Assembly (NCBI GenBank): GCA_903926205.1
Contig: CAIYID010000003.1
Coordinates: 1 to 64,000, forward strand
Reading direction: 5' to 3'
Length of the DNA stretch: 64,000 nucleotides
Source of the DNA: an uncultured Bdellovibrionales bacterium
GTDB lineage: Bacteria; Bdellovibrionota; Bdellovibrionia; Bdellovibrionales; Bdellovibrionaceae
Below are positions 1 through 8,768 of this stretch, in pieces; positions within the stretch are counted from its first letter, which is position 1; the number at the start of each line of letters is the position of its first letter. A model generated the notes under the pieces. The model was not told where the DNA came from. It did not search any database and worked only from the letters and a program-made list of their open reading frames with translations. Made by a program: the position numbers and the translations under genes.

Positions 1-163
1 ATTCGGTCGAACTTGTTGAGTTTTTCTCGTGGAACTTATTAATAAGCCGAAGCCCAAATCCAAACAACTCGTATGAAACTGTAGCCTCACGGGGGCGGTT
101 CAGTAGGCTCTAAATCATCACCACGATAGGGGGCCAGTTTTTGCGACTTTCCTCAATTCTAAA

Positions 164-2017
164 CTAAATATCGTCTTTGTGTTCCTGAACCAAATTTAAT
201 ATTTTTTGATAGAGATTTTGCCTTGGCACGATTCGAAGGCCTTTTTGATAGGAGGAGCTGAGACTAACTTCCGGCATTCCAATTTGAGTGTAAATGAGCT
301 GATCAATAATTTTTTGAACATCCGTGGACGGCATGCCTTTTTGTACTTGTTCCATGATTTCATTCACAATCTGAATCAAGGCGTTGCCGGTGATGCGATC
401 TTCGCGATTAAGCTGGACCGCTCTTTCAGAAATTCCGGTTAATATTTTTTCTGGTTTTTGTTTGCCGGCGGAGGCTAAAATTAACAATTTATATAAAAAT
501 TGAAGATTTTTTATGTGCGCTTGATGCTTTGGTCGAATTTTCATATCCTTAGATTTTGCAAAACTAGAAAGAATTGATTTGAAAAATATCTTTTCTGGAA
601 TGGGCTCGCTGTCGAAACCAGAATCTAAAAGATGACCGGGGAAGGTCTTTAAAAAAATTCGCAAATTAAACAAGGCGGGATGGTTGACTCCATCCGCAAC
701 TTTTTGAACAGTGCCGCTGACTTTTGCTTTTTCAAAATAGGAGAACTCTCGATCAAAACGATCGAAGAGGCCTTTTTCTTTAATGATGTTGTTGCGCTGA
801 ACTTCATTGAAGCCCATTCGATAAAGTAAGCGATGAGCTCGGTGAAAAGCGAAATGCTCATTGAATTTTTGCACAGCAGGATGTTTAGCGAAATCTTTAA
901 GTTGTTTGCGTTTTCCCGTTTTTAAATAGTCTGACATCTGGGCAAAAACCTGAACCATTAGTTTAGCCTTCAGTCTTTGCTCATTTAAATTTGTCGAAAA
1001 TCTTTCCACATCATCGTAGCGATATTGGTCATGACGTGCTCCAAACTGTCGAACGCTTCCATAATCAATAATTCCTGCATCCATTAACACATTGTCACCA
1101 TCCCAGTCTAACCAGGCAAAGATATAATCAATGTCAAGCTGTGCGGTGAAGCGAGCAAAAGAGTCTGACATTCTCTCAACTAGGGTTTCATATTGATTAG
1201 TTTGAGAAAACTTTGCATTCCATTTTCCATTTTGAATTTGTCTTTGAATAAAATATTCCACAGATTTTTTTAATTCAGATAAACGATTCTGCTTCAGGTA
1301 CATAAACAAATGTGCGGGACGGAGAAGATTTTGCGCCGCGCGGACTCCGATTCCATAATTATTTCCAAGATCGATGATGCAAAGAACGCGTTCGGTCTGA
1401 ATTCCTTGCAGATGCATTATTTCAGCCATGATTGAAGCACCATAGAGCTCGTCAATTTCTGCAAGACCACAACCATAGCCAAATTTCCCATCACCAGTTT
1501 TCAAGGGTCGATTGGCTTCGACAGCGCCAGGAGCTAAACAGGTGACTCCTGTTCCTCGCGAACTTACATCCCAAGTTTTTCCGTGGTGTTTTACTATTCC
1601 GTTCCAAATTCCACGACCATCTCCAGAAGTTTTTCCTTGTTTATTGAAGTGTTGTAGCTGGAGATATCTTGAAGCCATGAACTTTTTGGGTTTGATGCTG
1701 TTAGGATTGATTTTTTTTTGATTAAGCTCATCGTATTCATTGATGATTTGAATGGAAAAAGTTTTGATCACTTTTTCTTTTAATTCTCTGGTCATTAAAT
1801 GAGGCTGAGTTTCCGGAATAAGTCCCATTTCTTTGGCTAAAGCAAAATTGAAATAAGAAATATTTCCAATACCGAGCTCTCGGACTCGATAGGCCACATA
1901 TCCTTCAGGCATCTGAGTCATCCAAGGATGATCTCCATCTAAATTGTCGAACTTTTGAAATGGACCAGACGATATTTCGCTGACCGTCTGGTTTTTCTTA
2001 TGTTGTCGTAAACCCAT
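164..2017 (-). CDS. SelO-like (YdiU/UPF0061 family) protein, divergent
   Basis: The protein aligns by eye with the SelO pseudokinase family, which transfers AMP from ATP to protein hydroxyl groups. A GDGRG stretch near residue 140 corresponds to the family's GDGRA loop. GIGVRAAQNLLRPAHLF corresponds to the VR-APSHLRFG segment. WDGDNVL followed by IIDYG near residues 310-325 corresponds to the DNMS and DYG metal-binding motifs. The conserved substrate-side stretch after DYG is quite different from canonical SelO, so this is a divergent branch and its activity is inferred. About 617 residues is slightly longer than usual. I chose ATG at 2017 because an AGGTGGAGG ribosome site lies upstream; an in-frame GTG at 2035 is possible. 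No signal peptide is visible, so it is probably cytoplasmic. It is divergent from the exported protein at 2171. Confidence 0.7.
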   Translation of the reverse strand: MGLRQHKKNQTVSEISSGPFQKFDNLDGDHPWMTQMPEGYVAYRVRELGIGNISYFNFALAKEMGLIPETQPHLMTRELKEKVIKTFSIQIINEYDELNQKKINPNSIKPKKFMASRYLQLQHFNKQGKTSGDGRGIWNGIVKHHGKTWDVSSRGTGVTCLAPGAVEANRPLKTGDGKFGYGCGLAEIDELYGASIMAEIMHLQGIQTERVLCIIDLGNNYGIGVRAAQNLLRPAHLFMYLKQNRLSELKKSVEYFIQRQIQNGKWNAKFSQTNQYETLVERMSDSFARFTAQLDIDYIFAWLDWDGDNVLMDAGIIDYGSVRQFGARHDQYRYDDVERFSTNLNEQRLKAKLMVQVFAQMSDYLKTGKRKQLKDFAKHPAVQKFNEHFAFHRAHRLLYRMGFNEVQRNNIIKEKGLFDRFDREFSYFEKAKVSGTVQKVADGVNHPALFNLRIFLKTFPGHLLDSGFDSEPIPEKIFFKSILSSFAKSKDMKIRPKHQAHIKNLQFLYKLLILASAGKQKPEKILTGISERAVQLNREDRITGNALIQIVNEIMEQVQKGMPSTDVQKIIDQLIYTQIGMPEVSLSSSYQKGLRIVPRQNLYQKILNLVQEHKDDI

Positions 2018-2170
2018 CTCTGCAGAAGCCTCCACCTATTTGACAAATATCTTTTCGGCTTTTACGCGGTGTCCTTGAATGGAACAATAAAAACTGGACT
2101 TAGATCGCGTCTAGAAATCTGGACCATTGTCCGATAGAACTGATAGAGTCTTTACACAAAAGAGGCGCAC

Positions 2171-2752
2171 ATGAAACCACTTAAAAATATCTTAACAATT
2201 GTTTTTTTTCTAGCGGTAGCGATCATTGCGCGTGCTGAAGAAAAGCCAAAAGAAAGTTTACCAAACTGCGCCGCCTCAAAAATTTCAGAATTGAAAGAGT
2301 CTGGAATTTTAGTCTCAATTTCAGACTTACCATCGGGAGCCCTGCTAGCCCGAGACGCAAAAGTATTTATTGAGAGTAAGGATCTTCACTTACAAGCAAG
2401 TCAGGATTTTATTAAGCCTAAATCTCAAATTCTCTGTTTTTCGGGCCCCGCACAATCAAAATTTTCTGTCAGTTTAGATGTTCCAACTTTAATTGATCTC
2501 ACTATAGAAAAATTAATCGGCAACAGCATTTGGGAGTTCAATTTAATGGTGGATGGAAAACAAGTTGGCATTTGGGATCAAGTGAGCCACTTGCAATCAA
2601 ACTCATTTAAATTGAGTGAGCTCACAACCACTGCTGATCAAGAGGTCCTCTTTTCACAGGTTAATCATGATCAATACGAATTAATCATTAAACAACAAAC
2701 AAAAAATTTACTTAAAGCGGTCGTTATTACTTTTGATTCTGTTCAGCCTTGA
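2171..2752 (+). CDS. exported hypothetical protein
   Basis: This is a 193-residue protein of unknown function. The N-terminus (MKPLKNILTIVFFLAVAIIARAEE) is a clear signal peptide with cleavage expected after ARA, so the mature protein is periplasmic or secreted. The rest is hydrophilic with alternating beta-type segments, and two cysteines (in LPNCAA and ILCFSG) could pair. An AGAGG ribosome site lies 7 bases before the ATG. The last ten bases overlap, tail to tail, the end of the ATP-grasp gene on the other strand, and there is no room for a terminator between them. No family was recognised. Confidence 0.7.
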   Translation: MKPLKNILTIVFFLAVAIIARAEEKPKESLPNCAASKISELKESGILVSISDLPSGALLARDAKVFIESKDLHLQASQDFIKPKSQILCFSGPAQSKFSVSLDVPTLIDLTIEKLIGNSIWEFNLMVDGKQVGIWDQVSHLQSNSFKLSELTTTADQEVLFSQVNHDQYELIIKQQTKNLLKAVVITFDSVQP

Positions 2753-3891
2753 GGTAAAAACTTCACACAGGCAAAACCTCCGTGGGGTGTTTTTAAATTG
2801 GTTACTTGTCCTTGGTAAATTCTTGCAACCACCGATTGAACCCGGCCTTGATAGGCAAAAAAACGTAAATCATATTTGAATGATTGATCCCCGGACTCAG
2901 TTTGGAAAACTTTTTCCGGCGCGGCAACAAATTCCTGCGCGATAAATTCTTGGGTAGAAATCTCATCAAAAAGCCGACGAGAGATTTTGGCGCCTTTGTA
3001 GGTTTGTTTAGAGCCAAAAGATTGACGAGGCTTGAAAAACAAAGTTTTTCGTTGGGCCCAAATTTCTTCGGCGTTACCAGGAGTTAAAATTTGCGATTTT
3101 GGTAAGTGAGTTGAGATAGGTGCTGGATAGTTCTTTTGACTCCACTCAATCATTCTGGTTTTATCCGCCAGTAATAAATATTCCACAGGATTTGGAGAAA
3201 GGGTTACTTTGCGAGAATTAAATAGTTCGCGCAAAGGTAAAGATGAAGAGTCACTAAGAAAAAAATCGGTGTAGCGGTTATAAATAAAGTCAGTTTTTTC
3301 GGGCAATTTTCGATAATCACAAATTTGGGTATCCCAATCCCAAGATTTAAACAATTCTGCAAAAATAAGAAATTCAGCAAATAGGCGCTGCTTTTCGGGA
3401 TCATCATCGATGATCGCTATCCGTGGTTTAGTGATTTCTCCATAACCATTGAGCGCAAGCTCTTGTAAAATGTTGCTGCGAATTTCTTCAAGCGAAAAGT
3501 CTTTCACGGGCTGAGGAAGATTTTGTGCTTCGTACATCAAGGACCCCAGCGCCAAAAAAGAGGCGTTGGTGTTGATTTCAATTAGTTTTAGATTTTCAGA
3601 TTCATCGATGTGAAAATCATAGCTCATTAAAATTGAATTATTTCCTGGAATTTTAAGTGTGCGTCGTTCGAGTTCAGCAGAAAAAGAAGAAAGATAAGCA
3701 GAAGTTTGTCTTTCGTTAAAAATCGCGTCCACAAAACCTTGAGCTTGCTCCAGAATTTTTTTTGGCAATTCGATCACGAAGGCTGAAAGCAATTGGTCTG
3801 AAATTAAAGGCGCTATCTTTTCTAAAGATAGCGCCGGAAACTTCGACTCAATTTGTTTAATAAATTTTGATCTGAGCTCAATAGGGTTCAA
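2743..3891 (-). CDS. ATP-grasp family protein
   Basis: This 382-residue protein has the layout of an ATP-grasp ligase. An LIEINTNASF segment near residues 103-112 resembles the metal-binding E-N element seen early in permuted ATP-grasp enzymes such as glutathionylspermidine synthase. A lysine-bearing FFKPRQSFGSKQTYKG stretch near residue 285 would be the nucleotide-binding loop. A C-terminal YDLRFFAYQG...ARIYQGQVTN stretch carries the conserved R and N residues. The substrate cannot be deduced. It starts one base after the peroxiredoxin stop codon, so the two genes are almost certainly co-transcribed. That may suggest a thiol or redox substrate, but this is only context. No signal peptide is seen, so it should act in the cytoplasm. 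Confidence 0.65.
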   Translation of the reverse strand: MNPIELRSKFIKQIESKFPALSLEKIAPLISDQLLSAFVIELPKKILEQAQGFVDAIFNERQTSAYLSSFSAELERRTLKIPGNNSILMSYDFHIDESENLKLIEINTNASFLALGSLMYEAQNLPQPVKDFSLEEIRSNILQELALNGYGEITKPRIAIIDDDPEKQRLFAEFLIFAELFKSWDWDTQICDYRKLPEKTDFIYNRYTDFFLSDSSSLPLRELFNSRKVTLSPNPVEYLLLADKTRMIEWSQKNYPAPISTHLPKSQILTPGNAEEIWAQRKTLFFKPRQSFGSKQTYKGAKISRRLFDEISTQEFIAQEFVAAPEKVFQTESGDQSFKYDLRFFAYQGRVQSVVARIYQGQVTNLKTPHGGFACVKFLPQG

Positions 3892-3892
3892 A

Positions 3893-4420
3893 TTAAGCCT
3901 TTGGTTTTAAGCCAGGATCGCCTTTTTTCCAACCAGCGGCGCAAAGTTCACCAGATTGAAGGCCTTGCAAAACACGAAGAATCTCCCGCGCATCGCGACC
4001 AACATCAGTGTTATGAAGTGCCATGTATTGAATTTTTTGTTCTGGGTCGATGATGAAAGTACCACGAGTCGCAATTCCTCTTTCTTCTAACAACACGCCA
4101 TAATCACGTGAAATACGATGAGTGAGGTCGGACATCAGAGGATAACCAAGATCACCTAAGTCGCGCTTCAACCAAGCTTTATGTGAGTGAACAGAGTCAA
4201 CGGAGCAACCCAATACTTGGGCACCGGCGGCTGTAAATTCTTTGTTTAGATCACGAAATTGCGTGATCTCTGTTGGACACACAAAAGTGAAGTCTAAAGG
4301 GTAGAAAAATAAAACAACGTATTTTCCTTTATAGTCAGACAAAGAAACTTTTTTAACTTCTCCTCCGTTGATAACGGAGTCTGTTGTAAATTGTGGAGCG
4401 GGTTGATAAATCATTGGCAT
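3893..4420 (-). CDS. 2-Cys peroxiredoxin (AhpC/Prx1 type)
   Basis: This is a typical 2-Cys peroxiredoxin that reduces hydrogen peroxide and organic peroxides in the cytoplasm. The peroxidatic cysteine lies in FTFVCPTEI at about C48. The resolving cysteine lies near the C-terminus in GELCAAGW at about C160. The GCSVDSVHSHKAW segment is the usual Prx1 middle motif. At 175 residues the length is normal, though the tail after the resolving cysteine is short, which often goes with resistance to over-oxidation. GAGAGG-type spacing supports the ATG at 4420. It is the first gene of an apparent two-gene operon with the ATP-grasp protein. It is divergent from exonuclease III across 69 bases, so oxidative-stress control of both sides is plausible but not shown. 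Confidence 0.93.
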   Translation of the reverse strand: MPMIYQPAPQFTTDSVINGGEVKKVSLSDYKGKYVVLFFYPLDFTFVCPTEITQFRDLNKEFTAAGAQVLGCSVDSVHSHKAWLKRDLGDLGYPLMSDLTHRISRDYGVLLEERGIATRGTFIIDPEQKIQYMALHNTDVGRDAREILRVLQGLQSGELCAAGWKKGDPGLKPKA

Positions 4421-4489
4421 ATAAAATCCTCTCTTTCAGAATGAATATTGTTGCCACAGGATTGGAAATAAGCCAAGAAAGACCTCGAT

Positions 4490-5257
4490 ATGAAAATTGT
4501 GTCCTGGAACGTCAATGGAATTAGAGCCTGTTATAAAAAAAATCTGACTCAGTTTATTCAGGAACAAAGGCCTGACATACTCTGTTTACAAGAAACCAAA
4601 GCCCACATTGATCAAGTAGAAGAACCTGCACGAAAACTTAATTTTTCTCAGAGCCTTTGGTCCTCAGCCATAAGAAAAGGTTATTCTGGCGTAGCGACCT
4701 TTTTCAACGATACTGTCAAAGGACATTCTTTGGGTACAGGTCATGAGCATTATGACAAAGAAGGCCGATTTGTTATTACGGAACATAAAAATTTTGATCT
4801 TTATAATATTTATTTTCCAAACGGGGGATCAGGCGATGAGCGGCATAATTTCAAACAAAAATTTCTTAAAGATTTGCTCGTTCATTTAAAGGCAGAATTA
4901 GCCAAAGGTAAAAAGATCGTCGTGGTGGGCGATTACAATATTGCTCATGAAGAAATTGATGTTTACGCCCCGGTGAGACTTTCCAAGGTCAGCGGCTTTT
5001 TGCCAGAGGAGCGGGAGTGGCTCAGTCAATTCTATCAACTCGGTTTTATTGATAGTTTTAGGAAATTTCATTCAGGCGAAAAAGAACGTTATTCTTGGTG
5101 GTCATATCGTGAATTAGCAAGAATCAGTAACCATGGATGGAGAATTGATTATATCTGTGTTTCAAAAAATTTAGAGAAAAATTTAGTGTCAGCTGATATT
5201 CTAGATACAGTTGAAGGCTCTGACCACTGTCCGGTTATTGCAGAATTGGAATTTTAA
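4490..5257 (+). CDS. xth: exodeoxyribonuclease III
   Basis: This is a member of the ExoIII/AP endonuclease family that cuts DNA 5' of abasic sites and degrades 3' ends during base-excision repair. Visible motifs in order are KIVSWNVNGIR at the N-terminus, LQETK with the metal-binding glutamate near residue 35, GDYNIAHEEID carrying the catalytic D and N, WRIDYI near residue 218, and the final GSDHCPV with the catalytic aspartate and histidine. The 255 residues match the family length. The gene is divergent from the peroxiredoxin, and the next gene (FxsA family) begins one base after its stop codon, indicating co-transcription. Confidence 0.94.
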   Translation: MKIVSWNVNGIRACYKKNLTQFIQEQRPDILCLQETKAHIDQVEEPARKLNFSQSLWSSAIRKGYSGVATFFNDTVKGHSLGTGHEHYDKEGRFVITEHKNFDLYNIYFPNGGSGDERHNFKQKFLKDLLVHLKAELAKGKKIVVVGDYNIAHEEIDVYAPVRLSKVSGFLPEEREWLSQFYQLGFIDSFRKFHSGEKERYSWWSYRELARISNHGWRIDYICVSKNLEKNLVSADILDTVEGSDHCPVIAELEF

Positions 5258-5258
5258 A

Positions 5259-5819
5259 ATGGGACTACTCTTTTTTCTTTATCCTTTTGGTGAAATCTAC
5301 GCTTGGTATTTATTCATTAGTAAATATAGTTTTGGTGATGCGATCTTTTTGGTTATAACGACCGGGGCGCTAGGTTATTTTATTATGACCCTTCAAGGAA
5401 AGGCCACGTTGCTTTCGATGCAAGCCTCCCTGACTCAAGGAAAAATGCCGGCAGGAGGTATTTTAAATCGTGGTGCTATCATGGTAGGCGGAGTTTTTTT
5501 AATGATTCCGGGCTTGATCAGTAAAGTGATGGGCGTGCTTTTTGTGCTCCCTGGGTCGCGGCATATTCTTATTTGGGGACTCAAAATTTATATTGCGGAG
5601 AAAATTGCGAAGGGTGCTTTTCAAGTTTTCACTAACGTTAGCGGCAAGGCTAATGACGGAAACTTTCACGGAGGTTTTGGCAGAGGCTTTGGTGGCGGTT
5701 TTTATCGAGCCGGCGGCACGTCAACGACGACTGAAGTTTCTCGTGAAATGCGCGACGTGGTTGATATCCAGCCGACCCGAGTTGAGCATCAACCAAAGAC
5801 TCAAACTGAGGACGAGTAA
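5259..5819 (+). CDS. FxsA family membrane protein
   Basis: The protein belongs to the FxsA family of small inner-membrane proteins; E. coli FxsA is known for suppressing exclusion of phage T7 by the F plasmid. Family features are the EIYAWYLFISKYSFGDA start, a QG-A-L---QA-L-QGK-PA segment, and the hydrophobic stretch GGVFLMIPGLISKVMGVLFVLPG. After about residue 120 a glycine-rich tail (GGFGRGFGGGFYRAGG) and a charged C-terminus follow, longer than in E. coli. I chose the ATG at 5259, directly after the exonuclease III stop; an upstream in-frame start would overlap that gene by about 47 bases. It converges with the transpeptidase, whose stop lies two bases away. The cellular role is unknown. 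Confidence 0.85.
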   Translation: MGLLFFLYPFGEIYAWYLFISKYSFGDAIFLVITTGALGYFIMTLQGKATLLSMQASLTQGKMPAGGILNRGAIMVGGVFLMIPGLISKVMGVLFVLPGSRHILIWGLKIYIAEKIAKGAFQVFTNVSGKANDGNFHGGFGRGFGGGFYRAGGTSTTTEVSREMRDVVDIQPTRVEHQPKTQTEDE

Positions 5820-5821
5820 CT

Positions 5822-7126
5822 TCACTGTTGTCCGTGATCCAAACTAGCATTGAAGAATTTTTGATTTTGCAGAGAGAATTGGTCTTTAAAATGCTTTTTA
5901 AATAAAGATTGAGCCAGGTACGACGACTTCACGGTCCAATAATCTCTATTTACGGTGATTGCGCCGATGGCGAGTTTGTCGTTCTCTCCACCAATGGCGT
6001 AGCCCACAAACCAATCCACTTTTCCCTTAGGATTATCGCCATGAAGTGAGCCCGTTTTTCCACCCAATTCTAGTTCGCGAAACTTTTTATCGCGCACCAG
6101 AGCACGGAAAGATTTTCTTGAAGTTCCTTGAGTGATGGTGGCCTCCATCAATTCTTTTAAGCGCTCAGCGCCTTGACCGGTCATGGTGACGGCCGCTGTG
6201 ACGGGTTCTGGCTTCCATATGATTTTTCCAGCAGAATTTTTGAGAGACTCTACTATGTACGGCACGCGCATCACTCCAGTTGCAGCAACGGAGCCGGCAA
6301 TCATCGCGCCTTGGACAGGGCTCATTTTTGTGATTTTATTGTAGCCAGAGACCATCTCTGCCAAGTGAAAACTTTTCTCCTGCGGAATTTCAGTGAAGCC
6401 TGTGTCAAATGGCAAATCAGAAGCAATCGGTTTATTGAAGCCAAAACGGATCGCATATTCTTCGATGTCTTTGGGCTCCATATGTTCAAAAGTGAGTCTT
6501 CCAAAAACCGTATTGATGGAACGAGCAAAGGCCTCCTTCAAGGTGATTTCTCGGGTCCAACGATTCACCTTAGTATAGAGAACATTTTGTCTGTAAAGGG
6601 TGTGGTTTGCTCCATTGTACATCACTAAAGTATCTGGAGAGAGCTTGTAGCGATCCAAAGCGGCGGTGGCTGTGACAATCTTAAAAATTGAGGCCGCGGG
6701 ATAAGTGCCTCGCAGAGCTAAATTATCCGCTGAGGGCTTGCCTTTTTCAAAGCTGGCCATGGCTCTTACGGCTCCTGTTGTTGCATCCATGATGACCAAA
6801 GCGCCGTAGTCAGGTTTGTAAGATTTAAGCAATTGTTCGGCTTCGTCCTGTAAATCCTCATCAATCGTGTAAGTGACCTGATAGGGTTGGGAGCCTCGAT
6901 CGAGGACAAGGTTGATTTCTGGAATCAATTGATTGTGTAACAAATACGGAGCCAAAGCCTGAGAAATCTTTTGTCTAATTTCCTGAATGCCTTCAATTCG
7001 ATTTTGCTCTTCAAGCTGAGCACGATGCCGAGCCCGTTCCTCGGAACCCATTGACCAAAAAAAGCCAAAGGCCAAGAGAAGAGGCAAAAGCAGGGCTATA
7101 TGAATTTTTTGTTTTCTGTTAAGCAT
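5822..7126 (-). CDS. penicillin-binding transpeptidase
   Basis: This is a monofunctional serine DD-transpeptidase that cross-links peptidoglycan in the periplasm. Counting from the longest frame (TTG at 7165), the active-site motifs are SIFK at 159-162, SIN at 216-218 and KTGS at 370-373. One transmembrane segment (IHIALLLPLLLAFGFF) anchors the N-terminus. No transglycosylase domain and no clear PBP dimerisation domain is present, so it is shorter (about 434-447 residues) than PBP2 or PBP3 and is closer to stand-alone transpeptidases. I favour the ATG at 7126, but neither start has a good ribosome site. It is divergent from a TetR regulator across about 95 bases. An extra wall enzyme fits a predator that remodels its own and prey peptidoglycan, but this is inference. 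Confidence 0.85.
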   Translation of the reverse strand: MLNRKQKIHIALLLPLLLAFGFFWSMGSEERARHRAQLEEQNRIEGIQEIRQKISQALAPYLLHNQLIPEINLVLDRGSQPYQVTYTIDEDLQDEAEQLLKSYKPDYGALVIMDATTGAVRAMASFEKGKPSADNLALRGTYPAASIFKIVTATAALDRYKLSPDTLVMYNGANHTLYRQNVLYTKVNRWTREITLKEAFARSINTVFGRLTFEHMEPKDIEEYAIRFGFNKPIASDLPFDTGFTEIPQEKSFHLAEMVSGYNKITKMSPVQGAMIAGSVAATGVMRVPYIVESLKNSAGKIIWKPEPVTAAVTMTGQGAERLKELMEATITQGTSRKSFRALVRDKKFRELELGGKTGSLHGDNPKGKVDWFVGYAIGGENDKLAIGAITVNRDYWTVKSSYLAQSLFKKHFKDQFSLQNQKFFNASLDHGQQ

Positions 7127-7221
7127 ACCAGCTTTCAGTTTCCGGACTTTCTCTTGAGAGCGCAAGAAAAAAGGGCCGAAAAGCTTGTCATTTCATTATA
7201 TCAGAAGTAAGAATTCGCTGC

Positions 7222-7860
7222 ATGAAGACTAAAGACAAAATCGTCTATACTTCCATTGATTTATTTAACAAGAGTGGCGTCTCCGCCGTGACCACAAATC
7301 ATATCGCTAAAGAACTGAACATTAGTCCAGGAAATCTTTATTTTCATTTTCGTAATAAAGAAGAAATCATTCAGCAAATATTCCGCATGATGTGCAATGA
7401 AACCTACAAGGTTTGGCGAGTAAAAAAAGGCCAGAAAGCCATTCATCCTCTTGAGCTGATCGAAAAAAACTATGAGCTTTTTTGGAAATATCGATTTTTT
7501 CATCGGGAAATGTACTTTCTTCGTCGCCGCGACCTAATCTTAAATAAAATGTGGAAAACTCATTTGACCAAAATTCAGAAAATGATGGTGGTTGTTTACA
7601 AGCGTTGGCTGAGAGAAGGCTGGATGGTGCCGATGCAGTCTCAGAACGAAATTGAATTTATGGCAACCATACTGTTGGCGACAGCCTCTAATTTTCTGCA
7701 ATACTTTGAAAGTGCTGAACGACTTCCAGTAAAACAACATATGATCACAGGAAAAAAATACGTTTCTTGGCTTTTAATGCCTTGGACTCAGCCTGAAATG
7801 CGAAAAGATTTCGAGGCCTTTGTTTTCTCCGACACGCTCTCTCCACCGCATAATCCTTGA
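7222..7860 (+). CDS. TetR family transcriptional regulator
   Basis: The N-terminal 50 residues form a TetR helix-turn-helix: TKDKIVYTSIDLFNKSGVSA, then TTNHIAKELNISPGNLYFHF and KNEEEI-like residues. The C-terminal two thirds is an all-helical ligand domain with no recognisable substrate. The length, 212 residues, is normal. The first residues of the ligand domain (ELIEKNYELFWKYRFFHREMYFL) resemble TetR relatives annotated near lipid-metabolism genes, but this is weak. It is divergent from the penicillin-binding transpeptidase and could control it or itself. No inverted repeat operator stands out in the 56 bases between 7165 and 7222. Confidence 0.88.
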   Translation: MKTKDKIVYTSIDLFNKSGVSAVTTNHIAKELNISPGNLYFHFRNKEEIIQQIFRMMCNETYKVWRVKKGQKAIHPLELIEKNYELFWKYRFFHREMYFLRRRDLILNKMWKTHLTKIQKMMVVVYKRWLREGWMVPMQSQNEIEFMATILLATASNFLQYFESAERLPVKQHMITGKKYVSWLLMPWTQPEMRKDFEAFVFSDTLSPPHNP

Positions 7861-8038
7861 TTGATGCACGAAAAACAGTTTCAGACAGGTCTTTTCTTTT
7901 CTTTTGTTTGGTGCAGATTTTCGCCAATCTGCTAATTTATTGAAATGACGCACAATTTAAGAACCCTGAGCCTCAGTTGACCGTGGGCTTAATCCTCGTG
8001 TTCCATCGAAGATGAGAACAACAAAGGTGGGTTATTTT

Positions 8039-8758
8039 ATGATTGGAATTTTTTCGTACACAAATCTCATTGAATTTTTACTTCGATGGCTTCATTTGTT
8101 TTTTGGAGTGCTGTGGATTGGGCATCTCTATTATTTCAATTTCACACAAGGGACTTTTTTGAATGACTCAGAAGTCGATGCCGGAGCAAAATCAGCCCTT
8201 CGACGCAAACTTCTTCCTGTGGCACTTTCTTATTTTCGCTGGGGAGCCATGTGGACTTTTGTCACAGGTTTGATTTACTACGGACTGCTGGGGCATTTGG
8301 CTGGCGGCTTTGGAGCTTTCTTAGCTTCAGGGCATGGTTGGGCCATAAGCATCGGAGTTATTTTAGGAATCACAATGTGGTTCAATGTATGGTTTGTGAT
8401 TTGGCCAAATCAAAAAATTGTTATCAAAAATGCTGAAGGTTTGTTCAAAGGGGAGCCCGCGATTCCTCAAGCTGCGGAAGCGGGAATTCGAGCGAATGTG
8501 GCTTCTCGCACGAATACCTTGTTATCAATTCCAGTTTTGTTTTTTATGACGACGGCGCGATTTTTACCGCTTCCCGTTGATCCAGAACACACAAATTACA
8601 CATTTTTCTGGATCGCTTTTATGACCCTTTGGGGAATTATCGAAGCCAATGCTCTTATCGGCAAAACATATAAAGTGATGACGACCGTAAGACAGGTGCT
8701 TCATTCAGGAGTGATGTTGACTATTGTTTTGATTGGCATGCTACTCGCGAGCGTTTAA
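8039..8758 (+). CDS. PuuD/urate-oxidase-N-like membrane protein
   Basis: This is a polytopic membrane protein of about 239 residues with six to eight hydrophobic segments. The first segment reads LLRWLHLFFGVLWIGHLYYFNFTQ, with the two histidines and the WIGH motif typical of the membrane domain of PuuD-type urate oxidases. WFNVWFVIWPNQK near residue 120 and a late A-SRTNTLLSIPVLFFM stretch are also family-like. In PuuD this domain is fused to a cytochrome c; here the cytochrome is a separate gene that starts ten bases downstream. The start at 8039 is preceded by AAAGGTGG; an ATG at 8012 is in frame but has no such site. The urate substrate is not proven; quinone-linked oxidation of some other substrate is possible. 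Confidence 0.7.
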   Translation: MIGIFSYTNLIEFLLRWLHLFFGVLWIGHLYYFNFTQGTFLNDSEVDAGAKSALRRKLLPVALSYFRWGAMWTFVTGLIYYGLLGHLAGGFGAFLASGHGWAISIGVILGITMWFNVWFVIWPNQKIVIKNAEGLFKGEPAIPQAAEAGIRANVASRTNTLLSIPVLFFMTTARFLPLPVDPEHTNYTFFWIAFMTLWGIIEANALIGKTYKVMTTVRQVLHSGVMLTIVLIGMLLASV

Positions 8759-8768
8759 GTTTGAGTTC

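Noticed and set aside
206-442. Plus-strand frame inside the SelO-like gene
   Set aside because: It lies wholly within a better-supported gene on the other strand and shows no family features.
5211-5258. Upstream extension of the FxsA-like protein
   Set aside because: It would overlap the end of exonuclease III; ATG 5259 directly after that stop gives the family-typical N-terminus.
8733-8768. Longer start for the cytochrome gene
   Set aside because: It would place 12 residues before the signal peptide and overlap the previous gene; ATG 8769 gives a clean lipoprotein leader.
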